Origin: Haberlea rhodopensis
Taxonomy: Eukaryota > Streptophyta > Magnoliopsida > Lamiales > Gesneriaceae
Length of the DNA: 64,000 nucleotides
Direction: 5' to 3'
Assembly (NCBI GenBank): GCA_907163345.1
Contig: CAJQUN010000009.1
Coordinates: 6,386,001 to 6,450,000 of the forward strand
Shown here: piece by piece, positions 44,308 through 53,054 of the stretch
How the letters are laid out: the number at the start of each line of letters is the position of its first letter
Numbering within the stretch: the first letter of the stretch is position 1
Notes under the pieces: generated by a model
What the model saw: the letters and a program-made list of their open reading frames with translations, nothing else
Databases searched by the model: none
What the model was told of the DNA's origin: nothing
Program-made: the position numbers and the translations under genes

Positions 44308-45834
44308 CCTCACCCCCTTAAGTAAATCAAGATGAGAATATTGAAGTCTTGTTTTATTGTCTTCGGGTAAATCCTAATCTTGACCTGCTCGGGTTTTGCT
44401 GCACTTTTTCTCGCTCAAACGTTTCAAACACCACGCGACGTTTCGTTTCTCGAGGCATATCCGTAACAGTCCATTCAGTTTAATTCAGACGCGTGGATTT
44501 AGACTGTTCATGAGGTCCCATCTATAAATACTCCCCCATTCCCTTCATTTGTCTCACTTTGCTGCACTCTGCTTCCGAGCTAGCGTTTAGACGACCGAGC
44601 AATTTATCTTCAATCATCTCTGGCTTCTATCTATCAAGTATGGCCTCTTCTTCAGATGATTCATCCTTGAGGGCGATAGATGTGTATGATGAGGAGGGTG
44701 TAAATACCCCTTCTCCTCGATCGTCATCCTCCTCGGATAAGCGAGGAGACTCTAAGCTCTTCATCTGCTCATAAAGAAGAGCAACGAGCTGCTACGGAAC
44801 AAGACTTGGTGAATGCCAAAATCCATTGGTTCGAAATTTTTGAATCAGGGGTTAGATCGGACCAGCATTTATCTAATATTTGTACGAGGTGGGAGATTTC
44901 TGAGGGGACTTCTATTATTGCTCCCCCTTCAGGATCTCGTCCTCATTTGCCCCTTAAGGGCTATTTTCCTTTCTATTTATATCAACTCCGAGGAGGTCTT
45001 CGTTTTCCTTTCCCCTCCTTTTTCGTTAAGTGGCCTCTTATTTTTCCGTCTCTCTCAGCCAACTGTTCCCCAACAGTTATAGACTGTTGACAAGTTTATT
45101 TATAGTTCTTTCTTTTTGGGTTTCACTCCTACTCCCGAACTCTTCCACTACTTCTTTCAACTGAAAAAGAAAGAGATCGGGCTTTTTTACTTTTCTTCTC
45201 GAACAGGGGCTGGTTTCCTCAAGAACTACCCTCATCGATTAAGAATTGGAAGAGGTTCTACTTCTTTTCTCGTCCACTCCAGCCTTGGGATTGTCCCATG
45301 AAAAGGAGGGAAGACCCCCCGAAGGGCAAATCGATCAAGGGACACATTGAGAAGGAACCGTATCTGTCGGTTCTCGTAAGCTTGGTGATCAGTGTTTTAA
45401 CCTAGCGGAGCTGATTGACGACGGACTGCTGTACTTGTTCCAGCTGAGCCCGAATGGTGCATCCTTGAAGATGCCCCTCGGTGAGTGTTTCTGAGCACTC
45501 TCACATGCTTGTATACTCTGATTGTTATGCTCGGACTAACCTTTGCTTATTCTTTCAGTAACAAAAATGATGAAAGCTAAAATGGCCGAGAAGCTGAAAG
45601 CCAAGTATCAGAAACTACAGGCTTCCAAATCTGCTGTTATTCCAGCCCTCCTCCATCTGTTGAACCTACCCCTGTCCATCTATCTGCTGAACCTATCTCT
45701 CTCTCTCCAATCGATGTGAGGGCTTCACCTGAGGAGGCCTTGGCACTTCGACCCAAAAAAGAGCCATTCTCGAGGGCCAGGGTTCTTCCTCGAAAACCCC
45801 CCTTCCAAGAAAACCTCTTCTTCCTGAGGAATAC
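44308..45834 (+). pseudogene. Decayed gypsy-type ORF (plant transposon-like N-terminal region)
   Basis: A plus-strand TATA (ctataaatac, 44522) precedes ATG 44640, whose 44-codon frame (MASSSDDSSLRAIDVYDEEG) stops at 44772. Later frames read FFVKWPLIFPSL, then GFTPTPELFHYFFQLKK...LFYFSSRTGAGFLKNYP (45116-45240), resembling the putative gypsy-type transposon domain often linked to plant gypsy elements. A gtgagt...ttcag intron-like segment runs about 45481-45559. Frameshifts and stops break the frame many times. Its transcription direction is opposite to the adjacent LTR. Confidence 0.5.
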
Positions 45835-46494
45835 TTGTCCCGATTTGATAACGCTTCACTCCTTCATCAACTTACAGACGGAGTAAAGTGTAGAGTCTTT
45901 TTGACAACTCTTACTGGAACTGCACAATCTTGGGTTAATCAGCTGCCATTGGGCATCATAGATTCTTTCTCCAAATTCAGCTCACTATTCCTTCATCATT
46001 TTGCAAGCAGTAGAAGTTGCAAGAGAACAACCCTTAGTCTTGTCGGACTCAGACAAGTATAGAAGAAATCTCTTCGAGATTTTTTGAAGAAATTCAATTA
46101 AGCATGCCTGGATGTCCCTCATGTTACTTCAGAAAAACTGATCAACGCTTTTACTTAGGGGCTGAGAGAAGGCGACCTGTTCAGATCTTTAGGGAAGAAG
46201 CCGCCTTCGGATTATGACGAACTGCTGGGGAGAGCTTCTAAATATATCAATTTAGAAGAAGCCCAAAAGATGAAGCAGATGAGAGATGCAAAAACTAGTG
46301 GTGAACTCAATAGAAGGGATAAACAAGTGGAACAACCCAAAAGGAACTTTGATCAATACCTTCCAATGAGATCTCATCGAGTAGCCATGAATCATATGAT
46401 GCCGAAAAGGGGTCGGGGTGGATCATATAGAGAAGGGCCATTCCGAGGAGAACATTTTCGAGGACGAGGAGCTGGTAGATTTGGGGGAAGATAA
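45835..46494 (+). pseudogene. Ty3/gypsy gag remnant
   Basis: One frame with a few in-frame stops reads SRFDNASLLHQLTDGVKCRVFL, TLTGTAQSWVNQLP, SFSKFSSLFLHHFASSR, LRDFLKKFN, GLREGDLFRSLGKKPPSDYDELLGRASKYI: the retrotransposon gag capsid of Ty3/gypsy elements. It ends in an RG-rich tail (GRGGSYREGPFRGEHFRGRG). Stops near 46060, 46098 and 46155 make it non-functional. Confidence 0.8.
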
Positions 46495-46699
46495 GGACCC
46501 CATGATGGGCCAATTGGAGATAATCCCTTTCCTAGGAATAATGCCAATCCGGAAAGGGGGTACAGTACCATGGGCAGTTCGAGGAGGAAGGCCAGAAGAA
46601 GGTAATCAAGCCGTCGGAGAGGTGGCCCTAAATAATGTTCCTCATCGAGGAACTAAACATATGATCTCTGGGGAATGGCAGGTGGGGATTCTAACCAAG

Positions 46700-47290
46700 C
46701 AAGAAAAAATCATGTTCGAAAGCTCCAAGTACTATCATTCGACCCAGATTACATACCAGAAGGCCCTTCTATAGCTTTCGGACCCGAAGATTTGCTGGGG
46801 ATTCACTTCCCCCCATGAAGATGCATTGGTTATCTCTGTCACTATAGCCAATTACAATGTACAGAAAATTTTCGTGGACACGGGGAGTTAAGCTGATGTG
46901 CTTTTCTTCAGTACCTTGACCCAGATGGAGTTGGGAAGCATAGCCATACAAAAGGTAAACATCGCTCTTAATGGATTTGCCGGGGAGATTGTAAGCCCAA
47001 TGGGGCAGGTGTCTTTACCAATTACGTTGGGTGAAGAACCGAGGATAAGAACCAAGATGATCAACTTCCTCGTAGTGGATGCGCCCTCATCTTATAACAT
47101 AATATTGGGTCGACCAGCATTAGCTGCTTTTCAGGCAGTGGCATCTACTTATCACCTATCAATAAAATTTTCGGTCGATGAGGAAGTGGGGCAAGTTAGA
47201 GAAGATCAAGACTCCTCGAGAAAATGTTATGTGCAAGAATTGAAGCAAGAGAAAGAACAGAAGAAAGAGGTGGGCGAGCCACAACTGTAA
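46700..47290 (+). pseudogene. Ty3/gypsy aspartic protease remnant
   Basis: Two overlapping frames encode SFDPDYIPEGPSIAFGPEDLLGIHF, then after a frameshift HEDALVISVTIANYNV, the protease active-site segment FVDTGS, and GFAGEIVSPMGQVSLPITLG...PSSYNIILGRPALAAFQAV. A stop codon (taa, 46889-46891) falls directly after the catalytic DTGS. The frame after it runs open to 47290 and ends EVGEPQL. Reverse transcriptase, integrase and RNase H are absent; the element breaks off at the peptide-gene fragment. Confidence 0.8.
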
Positions 47291-47490
47291 CATGTGTCGC
47301 TGCGCCGCCGCCTAGACACGAAGATGCAATATGGATCAGACCAGAGCCATTCATTTGTTCTACTGAATTCTACACTCAAGTTTGCAGCACATTCTTTTGT
47401 GGGTCTTAAAGATACCCTTCGGGCTATTGTGTCATTAACAAAAAGTTTCAACCTACGCCTGCATGTTTATGCAATCTCAGACTCTACACA
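47275..47490 (+). pseudogene. Truncated copy of the cysteine-rich peptide gene
   Basis: Homologous to 40641-40853 of the intact gene: the translated block reads APPPRHEDAIWIRPEPFIC...CSTFFCGS, then a stop codon (taa, 47407-47409) where the intact gene has TAC. The second mature cysteine is replaced (FYTQV for FCTQV). The signal peptide and promoter are missing; left of 47275 is gypsy sequence, and homology ends near 47488. Not functional as a secreted peptide. Confidence 0.85.
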
Positions 47491-47710
47491 ATATTTGACT
47501 AAACTAAATAACATAAGTAGTTAGTTTGGTCTCTATTTATAGTTTGACCAAAACTTTAGCTGTTGACTTAGTTCAAAAAATCGGGTTTTCACATCAACTG
47601 CCAAAGCAAATTAAAACAATCTTGAAAATCAGAATCACAATCACGCCAAAACAATTCAAAATCTCAAATCAAGATCCTACATATTATAATAACAAAAGTA
47701 AGGATTGAGG

Positions 47711-47932
47711 TTAAGGCCCGATATCTTCTGCAGCTCCATGACCTACAGAAGAGCAAGCAGGCCCTCCATTAAGCCACAAAACAAATGGTCTTGAATCAGG
47801 CCCTCTATCTGTAGGTGCCTCAGTTAACCAATAAAATAGTGCTCTCCCTTCTTGTTGATGTACTTTTACAAATACAGAACACCGATTGAATCCAATATTT
47901 GCTGGCTGCCGAGGTAACTGTTTAATCCTATC
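47711..47932 (-). pseudogene. Serine carboxypeptidase-like gene fragment
   Basis: On the minus strand one frame of 73 codons reads DRIKQLPRQPANIGFNRCSVFVKV, QQEGRALFYWLTEAP, RPFVLWLNGGPACSSVGHGAAEDIGP, then TAA. This is the N-terminal part of the plant SCPL alpha/beta-hydrolase fold (the usual RALFYWL and LVLWLNGGPGCSS). The catalytic Ser/Asp/His region, signal peptide and the rest are absent, and no splice donor follows. A gene fragment, probably captured or left by deletion. Confidence 0.8.
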
Positions 47933-47939
47933 ATTTTAT

Positions 47940-48660
47940 TGATTAAAATATTTAAAGACAGCAACATTTTCCCACAAAAAATAACAACCCAAAAAGCCGA
48001 ATTACCCTGGGCTGATTCCGTGTCGGGAGCATTGCTTGGCAATATCTATTGGACCTTTCGGTTTCGTGCGCTATCCAATGACGTCATTGATCGATGGCTT
48101 TCAGTTAGGGATTTGGATACGAGTGCTTGTGTGTTTGGTGATCTTTTATCAGTTTTCGTCTCTCGTCTATCTTATTTCATTTGTTCAACGTTACTAGAAA
48201 GCAGTTTCTATTTTCAACCTCACCTTGGGCTGCATGGTTTGAGGGGGCTTGATTTGGTTCTAATGGTCTATATACGCTGTGTTTCCGATGCGAATCATTT
48301 TACCTTTGGCATTTTCTTCAGTGTCTCCTCGTCTTTGCCCGCAAATGTATTTACTATGGTTTTGTTGTTTTTCGTCGAATCTTATAGGTGTTGATGTGAT
48401 CTTTTGGATGCTCAAATGTTTTTGCAATATTTAACGTGATTTCAGCACTCAGATGGAAAATAGTAAAAGAAAAAAAACAATTATTGGACTAAAACAAATG
48501 TTGACTAATTACGTGACTAATCAATCTAATCGATTCAATTTATAGATTACGATAATTTTGAGATTTTCCAGAACAACAAATTCATAATTAATATTATTTT
48601 TTTAAAAAAAAACATATAATTATTTACTCCATACTTCTGTCAAGTCTATTATTCGAAGAG
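47940..48660. other. Intergenic, no gene called
   Basis: A 151-codon plus-strand frame at 47939-48394 has mixed hydrophobic composition but no recognisable domain and no start context. Nothing firm. Confidence 0.4.
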
Positions 48661-48681
48661 GAAAGACACCACTAAAAGACT

Positions 48682-49386
48682 TCAACTGCCCACACCAGTC
48701 CACCTTTCGACGCCGCCGTCGCACACCGGAAGGCAGCCGAATGACTTAGCCAACACTCGCGTCAGGTGCCATCTCAGCCTTAAATTTGATCGTACCACGC
48801 CCCACATTCTCCGATCACTGCCACCAACACCATCACCCTTCCCACCACCGCTCACCACTTCCTTTCCCTTCGCCGGTTCCTTCCTCAGCCTCTGTTTGAT
48901 CTCGCTCAGTTCCATCTCGGGTTTGAACTTAACTGGCCCGAACATGAACATTCTTCTCCTCGATTTTGCCGACATGGACGTCAGTGCAGTGATATTCACA
49001 CTCTGCACGCGAGAACTCTGTACTGTAGAGAACTGGGTCGAGCCCGAGTAACGCCGAGACCGAAGTAAGATATCTCCGTTTCCTTTCCAATCAGTTATTG
49101 AGGATTTACGGAAGGAGTGAGATCTCAGGTTGGCAAAGTAGTCTCTCTTTTGATACTCCTTCAGCTCTTCTTTTTCTTTCTCGTGGATGATTTTTCCACA
49201 GAAAACGATATCTGGGTTGTAGTGAATGGGCTTTGTTTGGGATGTGAAAAACTCAAATAATTGATCTGTACTTCGGGGTGAGGTGTTTCTCGGGCTGTGT
49301 TGAAGGGAGCCCGAATTGTTTTCTCGCAGTGGAAGATTGCTGAAAGAGAGTCTACTCGCTTCTTCTTCAACATGCATGTCTTCCAT
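48682..49386 (-). CDS. Uncharacterised intronless plant protein
   Basis: 234 codons on the minus strand from ATG 49386 (MEDMHVEEEASRLSFSNL). Features: a Ser-rich N-terminus; a central FEFFTSQTKPIHYNPDIVFCGKIIHEKEKEELKEYQKRDYFANLRSHSFRK segment (residues about 44-92), Lys/Arg-rich further on (SAKSRRRMFMFG, KFKPEMELSEIKQRLRKEP), and a Gly-rich C-terminal part. Overall basic, no signal peptide or membrane span; probably nuclear or membrane-associated. The pattern FEF...IVFCGK(L/I)I followed by SFR is one I associate with plant-specific small proteins of unknown function; I do not assign a family. TATA (tatatata, minus) at 49482-49490, about 100 bp upstream, supports a real promoter. Confidence 0.75.
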   Translation of the reverse strand: MEDMHVEEEASRLSFSNLPLRENNSGSLQHSPRNTSPRSTDQLFEFFTSQTKPIHYNPDIVFCGKIIHEKEKEELKEYQKRDYFANLRSHSFRKSSITDWKGNGDILLRSRRYSGSTQFSTVQSSRVQSVNITALTSMSAKSRRRMFMFGPVKFKPEMELSEIKQRLRKEPAKGKEVVSGGGKGDGVGGSDRRMWGVVRSNLRLRWHLTRVLAKSFGCLPVCDGGVERWTGVGS

Positions 49387-49481
49387 TGTTGTCAGATTTC
49401 GAGATAAGGGGTGTGTGAAAATTTTGAGAGATGGAAGGAATAAGCTTTATGAGCTATGGTTGAACTGGAAGGGTCGTAAAC

Positions 49482-49490
49482 CTATATATA
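49482..49490 (-). promoter_or_regulatory. TATA box of the 234-codon gene
   Basis: tatatatagg on the minus strand, about 100 bp upstream of the ATG. An acgt-core cacgtacg lies a further 15 bp upstream. Confidence 0.6.
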
Positions 49491-49783
49491 CCGCACTCTG
49501 CGTACGTGAAGGCAGGGGTGAAATATGATTCAAAAATATATGAAACTGGCCAGATTAGATATAGAAACGAATATCAATTATGCGGGCGTCAAGGGTCGAG
49601 GAAGTCCCTTATGTGAACATTCTAATTTTTTTTGATATATTAATTGTGTATATATGTAAAATAACTTATAATTTATATATCTGTGATAAATTATTCTGTC
49701 AAAACAACTTCAAAATAGTCAAATTTAATATTTAAACTGCATTCTATGTAAATTATTTTGAGATTTTTCAAGTGTATTTGGTG

Positions 49784-50124
49784 TAGGGGTGCAATAGATC
49801 GGACTGATCTGGTCTGGTCCGGAACCGGCCGGTTCCGGATCCATTAAGCACGGAACTGGTCCGATCCGTTAAGGAACCGGATCGGATCCGATTTCGGATC
49901 GATCTGATCTGGTTCGTTGCCTTGAAATTTTTTATTTTTATTAAGAAAAAATACCGGTTTCGATTCAGGAACTGGTGGTGCTACGGGTTTTAAAGCACGG
50001 AACCGCTCCGGACCGGTTTTTAACCGGTTTCAGAGCGTGTTGGAACCGGTTAGCCCGGTTCCGGTTCCAAATCGGGCTAACTGGTTCAGTTTCGGGCCGG
50101 GTCTGGATTGATCGGCCCGATCTA
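49784..50124. mobile_element. hAT-type MITE with perfect 8-bp TSDs
   Basis: 341 bp beginning taggggtgcaatagatcgg and ending ggcccgatcta, flanked by atttggtg at 49776-49783 and 50125-50132. Ends share the ccgatcta/tagatcgg inverted match. The interior repeats ccggaaccgg, ggatcggatcc and accggttt, as in the element at 11893. Upstream of the gene at 48682, on its promoter side. Confidence 0.85.
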
Positions 50125-50132
50125 ATTTGGTG

Positions 50133-50510
50133 TATTAGTTAATTTATATTAGATGATCATTTTCTTTTAATATGATGAAGAGAAAATGGAAGGAAGAAAG
50201 CATAAGTAATCTTTAATAAACTGAATTTTTTTTTCATTTTTTAAAATAAAACCATAAGTAATCTTGAAGTTTATTAGATTACAGATAAAATTTATATTAA
50301 ATTTCAAAAAAATATTAAATTTATAAATAAAAAAAAAAACTTTGGTAAGCAATGGCACTCCTACTGTAAAAATGTTAGTCACGAGTTATATAATGAAACA
50401 ATAAGACTTACTAGAAGAAGAAGAAGAAGAAGCTGTATATAATAGGTCAATAATGTTGAAAAAATTGTGGCAGCTTGGAAAGGAAAGGACTAGGATAGAG
50501 AAGATGGTTT
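50133..50510. other. Intergenic, (AGA)n microsatellite
   Basis: agaagaagaagaagaagaag at about 50414-50433. No gene seen. Confidence 0.6.
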
Positions 50511-50599
50511 CTAGAGGATCATCACATCTGACGCGTCAAACCAATGTTCAGAATGATCGTTGCATTGAAAAGACACACAGGTCCTACAACTTCTGTTTT

Positions 50600-51347
50600 C
50601 AACAAATTTTAAAAATAAATTACAAATAACAACATTGACGGCTTTGATCTGAGGGTTTAATGTTAGACAATATGGTTGTTTTCCAAATATCTCTTTTAAT
50701 GTGTATTTTAGGAATATAATAACAAAACTAACAATGATTTTGAAGTTTATGTCGAGGCGAGATTTGTAACCTCCGTCATTAAGATAATATTGCACCGCCT
50801 TGGTGCTAAAGGTTTGCTTTGACAATTTGTCTCCCAAGATACACCGATTATGTTTTGTGATATGAGCACTCCAAATCACAAATCCACAGAGGTTTGAAAG
50901 CACTCAACTTTATGAAAGAATGCTTCAGATTTTGATCTAATTCTTGTAAACTCAAAAATTATTTTTTTAATCCAACAAAGTGTTGTTCTATGTTGTTCTA
51001 TTTATATAAGATCAAGTTGTGCCTCCAAAGGACACCATTTGGATGCACCAAATTATGAAAAACGCATTAAAACATGAGGATACACATCAATCTACTGAAA
51101 ATACAGGGCGCGATCGATCGGCCAAAAGGGCGCGATCGATCGCGCCCTCGATCGCGCCCTTTATATTTCAACATTCTGCTTGGAGCGATCGATCGAGCCA
51201 TGTAGAAACTTTAAATGTGTTTTTCCAATCAAGTCGCGATCGATCGACGGCGATCGATAGCGGCTTCCAATTGACTCCGACGTACGAATTCGTTTCGTTT
51301 GATCTCCGATGCTTAATTGTAATTCAATACACACCATTTTTCCAACA
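50600..51347 (-). mobile_element. 3' LTR of a minus-strand copia element (left end uncertain)
   Basis: On the minus strand the LTR begins tgttggaaaaatggtgtg at 51347, preceded by a polypurine-like catgtggggat (51348-51358). TATA (minus) near 51000-51010. U3 carries repeated gcgatcgatcgc palindromes (51107-51260). Where it ends is not clear; the value given is a guess. Belongs with the pol remnant at 51655-52910. Confidence 0.55.
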
Positions 51348-51359
51348 ATCCCCACATGA

Positions 51360-51654
51360 ATTAAATTAATGCATGATGCAATTGAGTGCGGTTTCATAAG
51401 TGCTTTTCATCTTTGAAGCGGCCACACTTCGCACTCATATAGGTGATCTCCTATAAGAGTATCCCGCTATACTCCAACATATTATTATATGTCCTAGGAA
51501 TCATTAAAGACATTTTGCCTATAATCGTACCCCATTTGCATCCTACTCCTTATCATAGGAATGGGTTGGAGATTAATCTCCTAAGTGTTTATACAATTTC
51601 ATAATTTAGTTATATCTTTTGAACCTAGATCTTGGGATCTCAAGTCACATAGGT
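51360..51654 (-). other. 3' non-coding part of the copia element
   Basis: Lies between the RNase H tail and the LTR; no reading frame. Confidence 0.5.
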
Positions 51655-52910
51655 TTAGGTGTCCACTACAAGATTTTGATTATAGTGTTTTAATCTCATT
51701 CCCCTCGATAAACTATATACTTGATATCTAGGCAAGCCTTTTGTAAGCGGATCCGTAATATTCTCCTTTAACTTCACATAGTCAATGGATATAACGCCAT
51801 TAGAGATCAACTGTTTAATGGTGTTATGTCTACGATGTATATGTCTAGATTTACCATTATACATGCTACTTTGTGCCCTTCATATAACCCTTCATATAGA
51901 CGATTGGCTATCACAATTTATCTTAATTGCAGGCACAAGTTTTTCTCGACAATGAATTTCTTCCAAGAAACTTCTAAGCCACTTGGCTTCTTCTCCCGCT
52001 TTATCCAAAGCTATGAATTCAGATTCTATAGTGGATTAGCAATACAATTTGCTTGGTAGATTTTCACGATACTGCAGCGCCCCTCCAAGGGTAAACACAT
52101 AACCACTTGTCGACTTGGAGTCTTGCGTGTCCGATATCCAATTTGCATCAATGTATCCTTCCAATACAATAGGATAGTTTGTATAATAGAATTCATAATT
52201 CAGGGTGTATCTTAAATATTTAAGTACCCTCATCAATGCCTTCCAATGATCATTATTTGGATTGCCCGTGAATCTACTTAGTTTGCCTACCGCATATGCA
52301 ATATCAGGACGTGTACAATTCATGAGATACACGAGACTGCCAATTATCATTGAGTATTCTAATTGCATGACAGTGTCTTCTTTGTTTTTAACCAAATATA
52401 GATTCGGGTCATAGGGTGTTTCATTCGTGAGAAATTTCTCGAGTATTTTTTCAACATAATGAGACTGGGACAACACTCGTCATTCGGATATCTTGGAGAT
52501 CTTAATTCCAATTATCACATCAGCTTTACCCATATCTTTCATTTCAAAATGTTTCATTTACATTTTCTCCGCGTTGATGGTTTCTAAGTTGCTTCCCACT
52601 ATGAGCATATCATCAACGTACAAGCATACTATTACATATGCTTTAGGCGTGTTTTTCATTTATATACTTTGTCACACTCGTTAATTTTGAAACCATTTTA
52701 CAACATTGTTTTGTCAAATTTTCATGCCATTGTTTAGGCGTTTGCTTAAGCCCATACAATGACTTAACGAGTCTACACACATTTTTCTCTTGTCCGGGAA
52801 CTACAAAACCCTCGGGTAGTTTCATATAAATTTCTTCCTCAAGTTCCCCATCGAGAAATATTGTTTTTACATCATTTGATGTATCTCTAAATTGTTTAGA
52901 GCAGCGATAT
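51655..52910 (-). pseudogene. Ty1/copia pol remnant (reverse transcriptase to RNase H)
   Basis: Broken minus-strand frames in copia order: 52643-52825 encodes LPEGFVVPGQEKNVCRLVKSLYGLKQTPKQW (reverse transcriptase); 52036-52476 encodes QSHYVEKILEKF...YSMIIGSLVYLMNCTRPDIAYAVGKLSRF...KSTSGYVFTLGG; 51655-51864 encodes KSRHIHRRHN...IDYVKLKENITDPLTKGLPR (RNase H end). Frameshifts and stops separate them. The YVDD segment on the minus strand at about 52605-52620 is still readable. Gag, protease and integrase are absent. Confidence 0.85.
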
Positions 52911-53054
52911 CGATGATCATTCTAACGGATGTAATTCTCGTGACTAGCAAATATGTATCAAAGTAATCAAGGCTTTCCTTTCTAATCCCATTTGTCAATC
53001 ATATAACAAACATCTTCAATATAATAGTTATGCGTAACTCTTAAATATTAAACC

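Noticed and set aside
47939..48394. 151-codon plus-strand frame
   Set aside because: No recognisable domain; begins directly at the edge of the SCPL fragment. I cannot support a gene.
50511..50903. 130-codon minus-strand frame
   Set aside because: Located in or next to the copia LTR, no domain and no promoter of its own.
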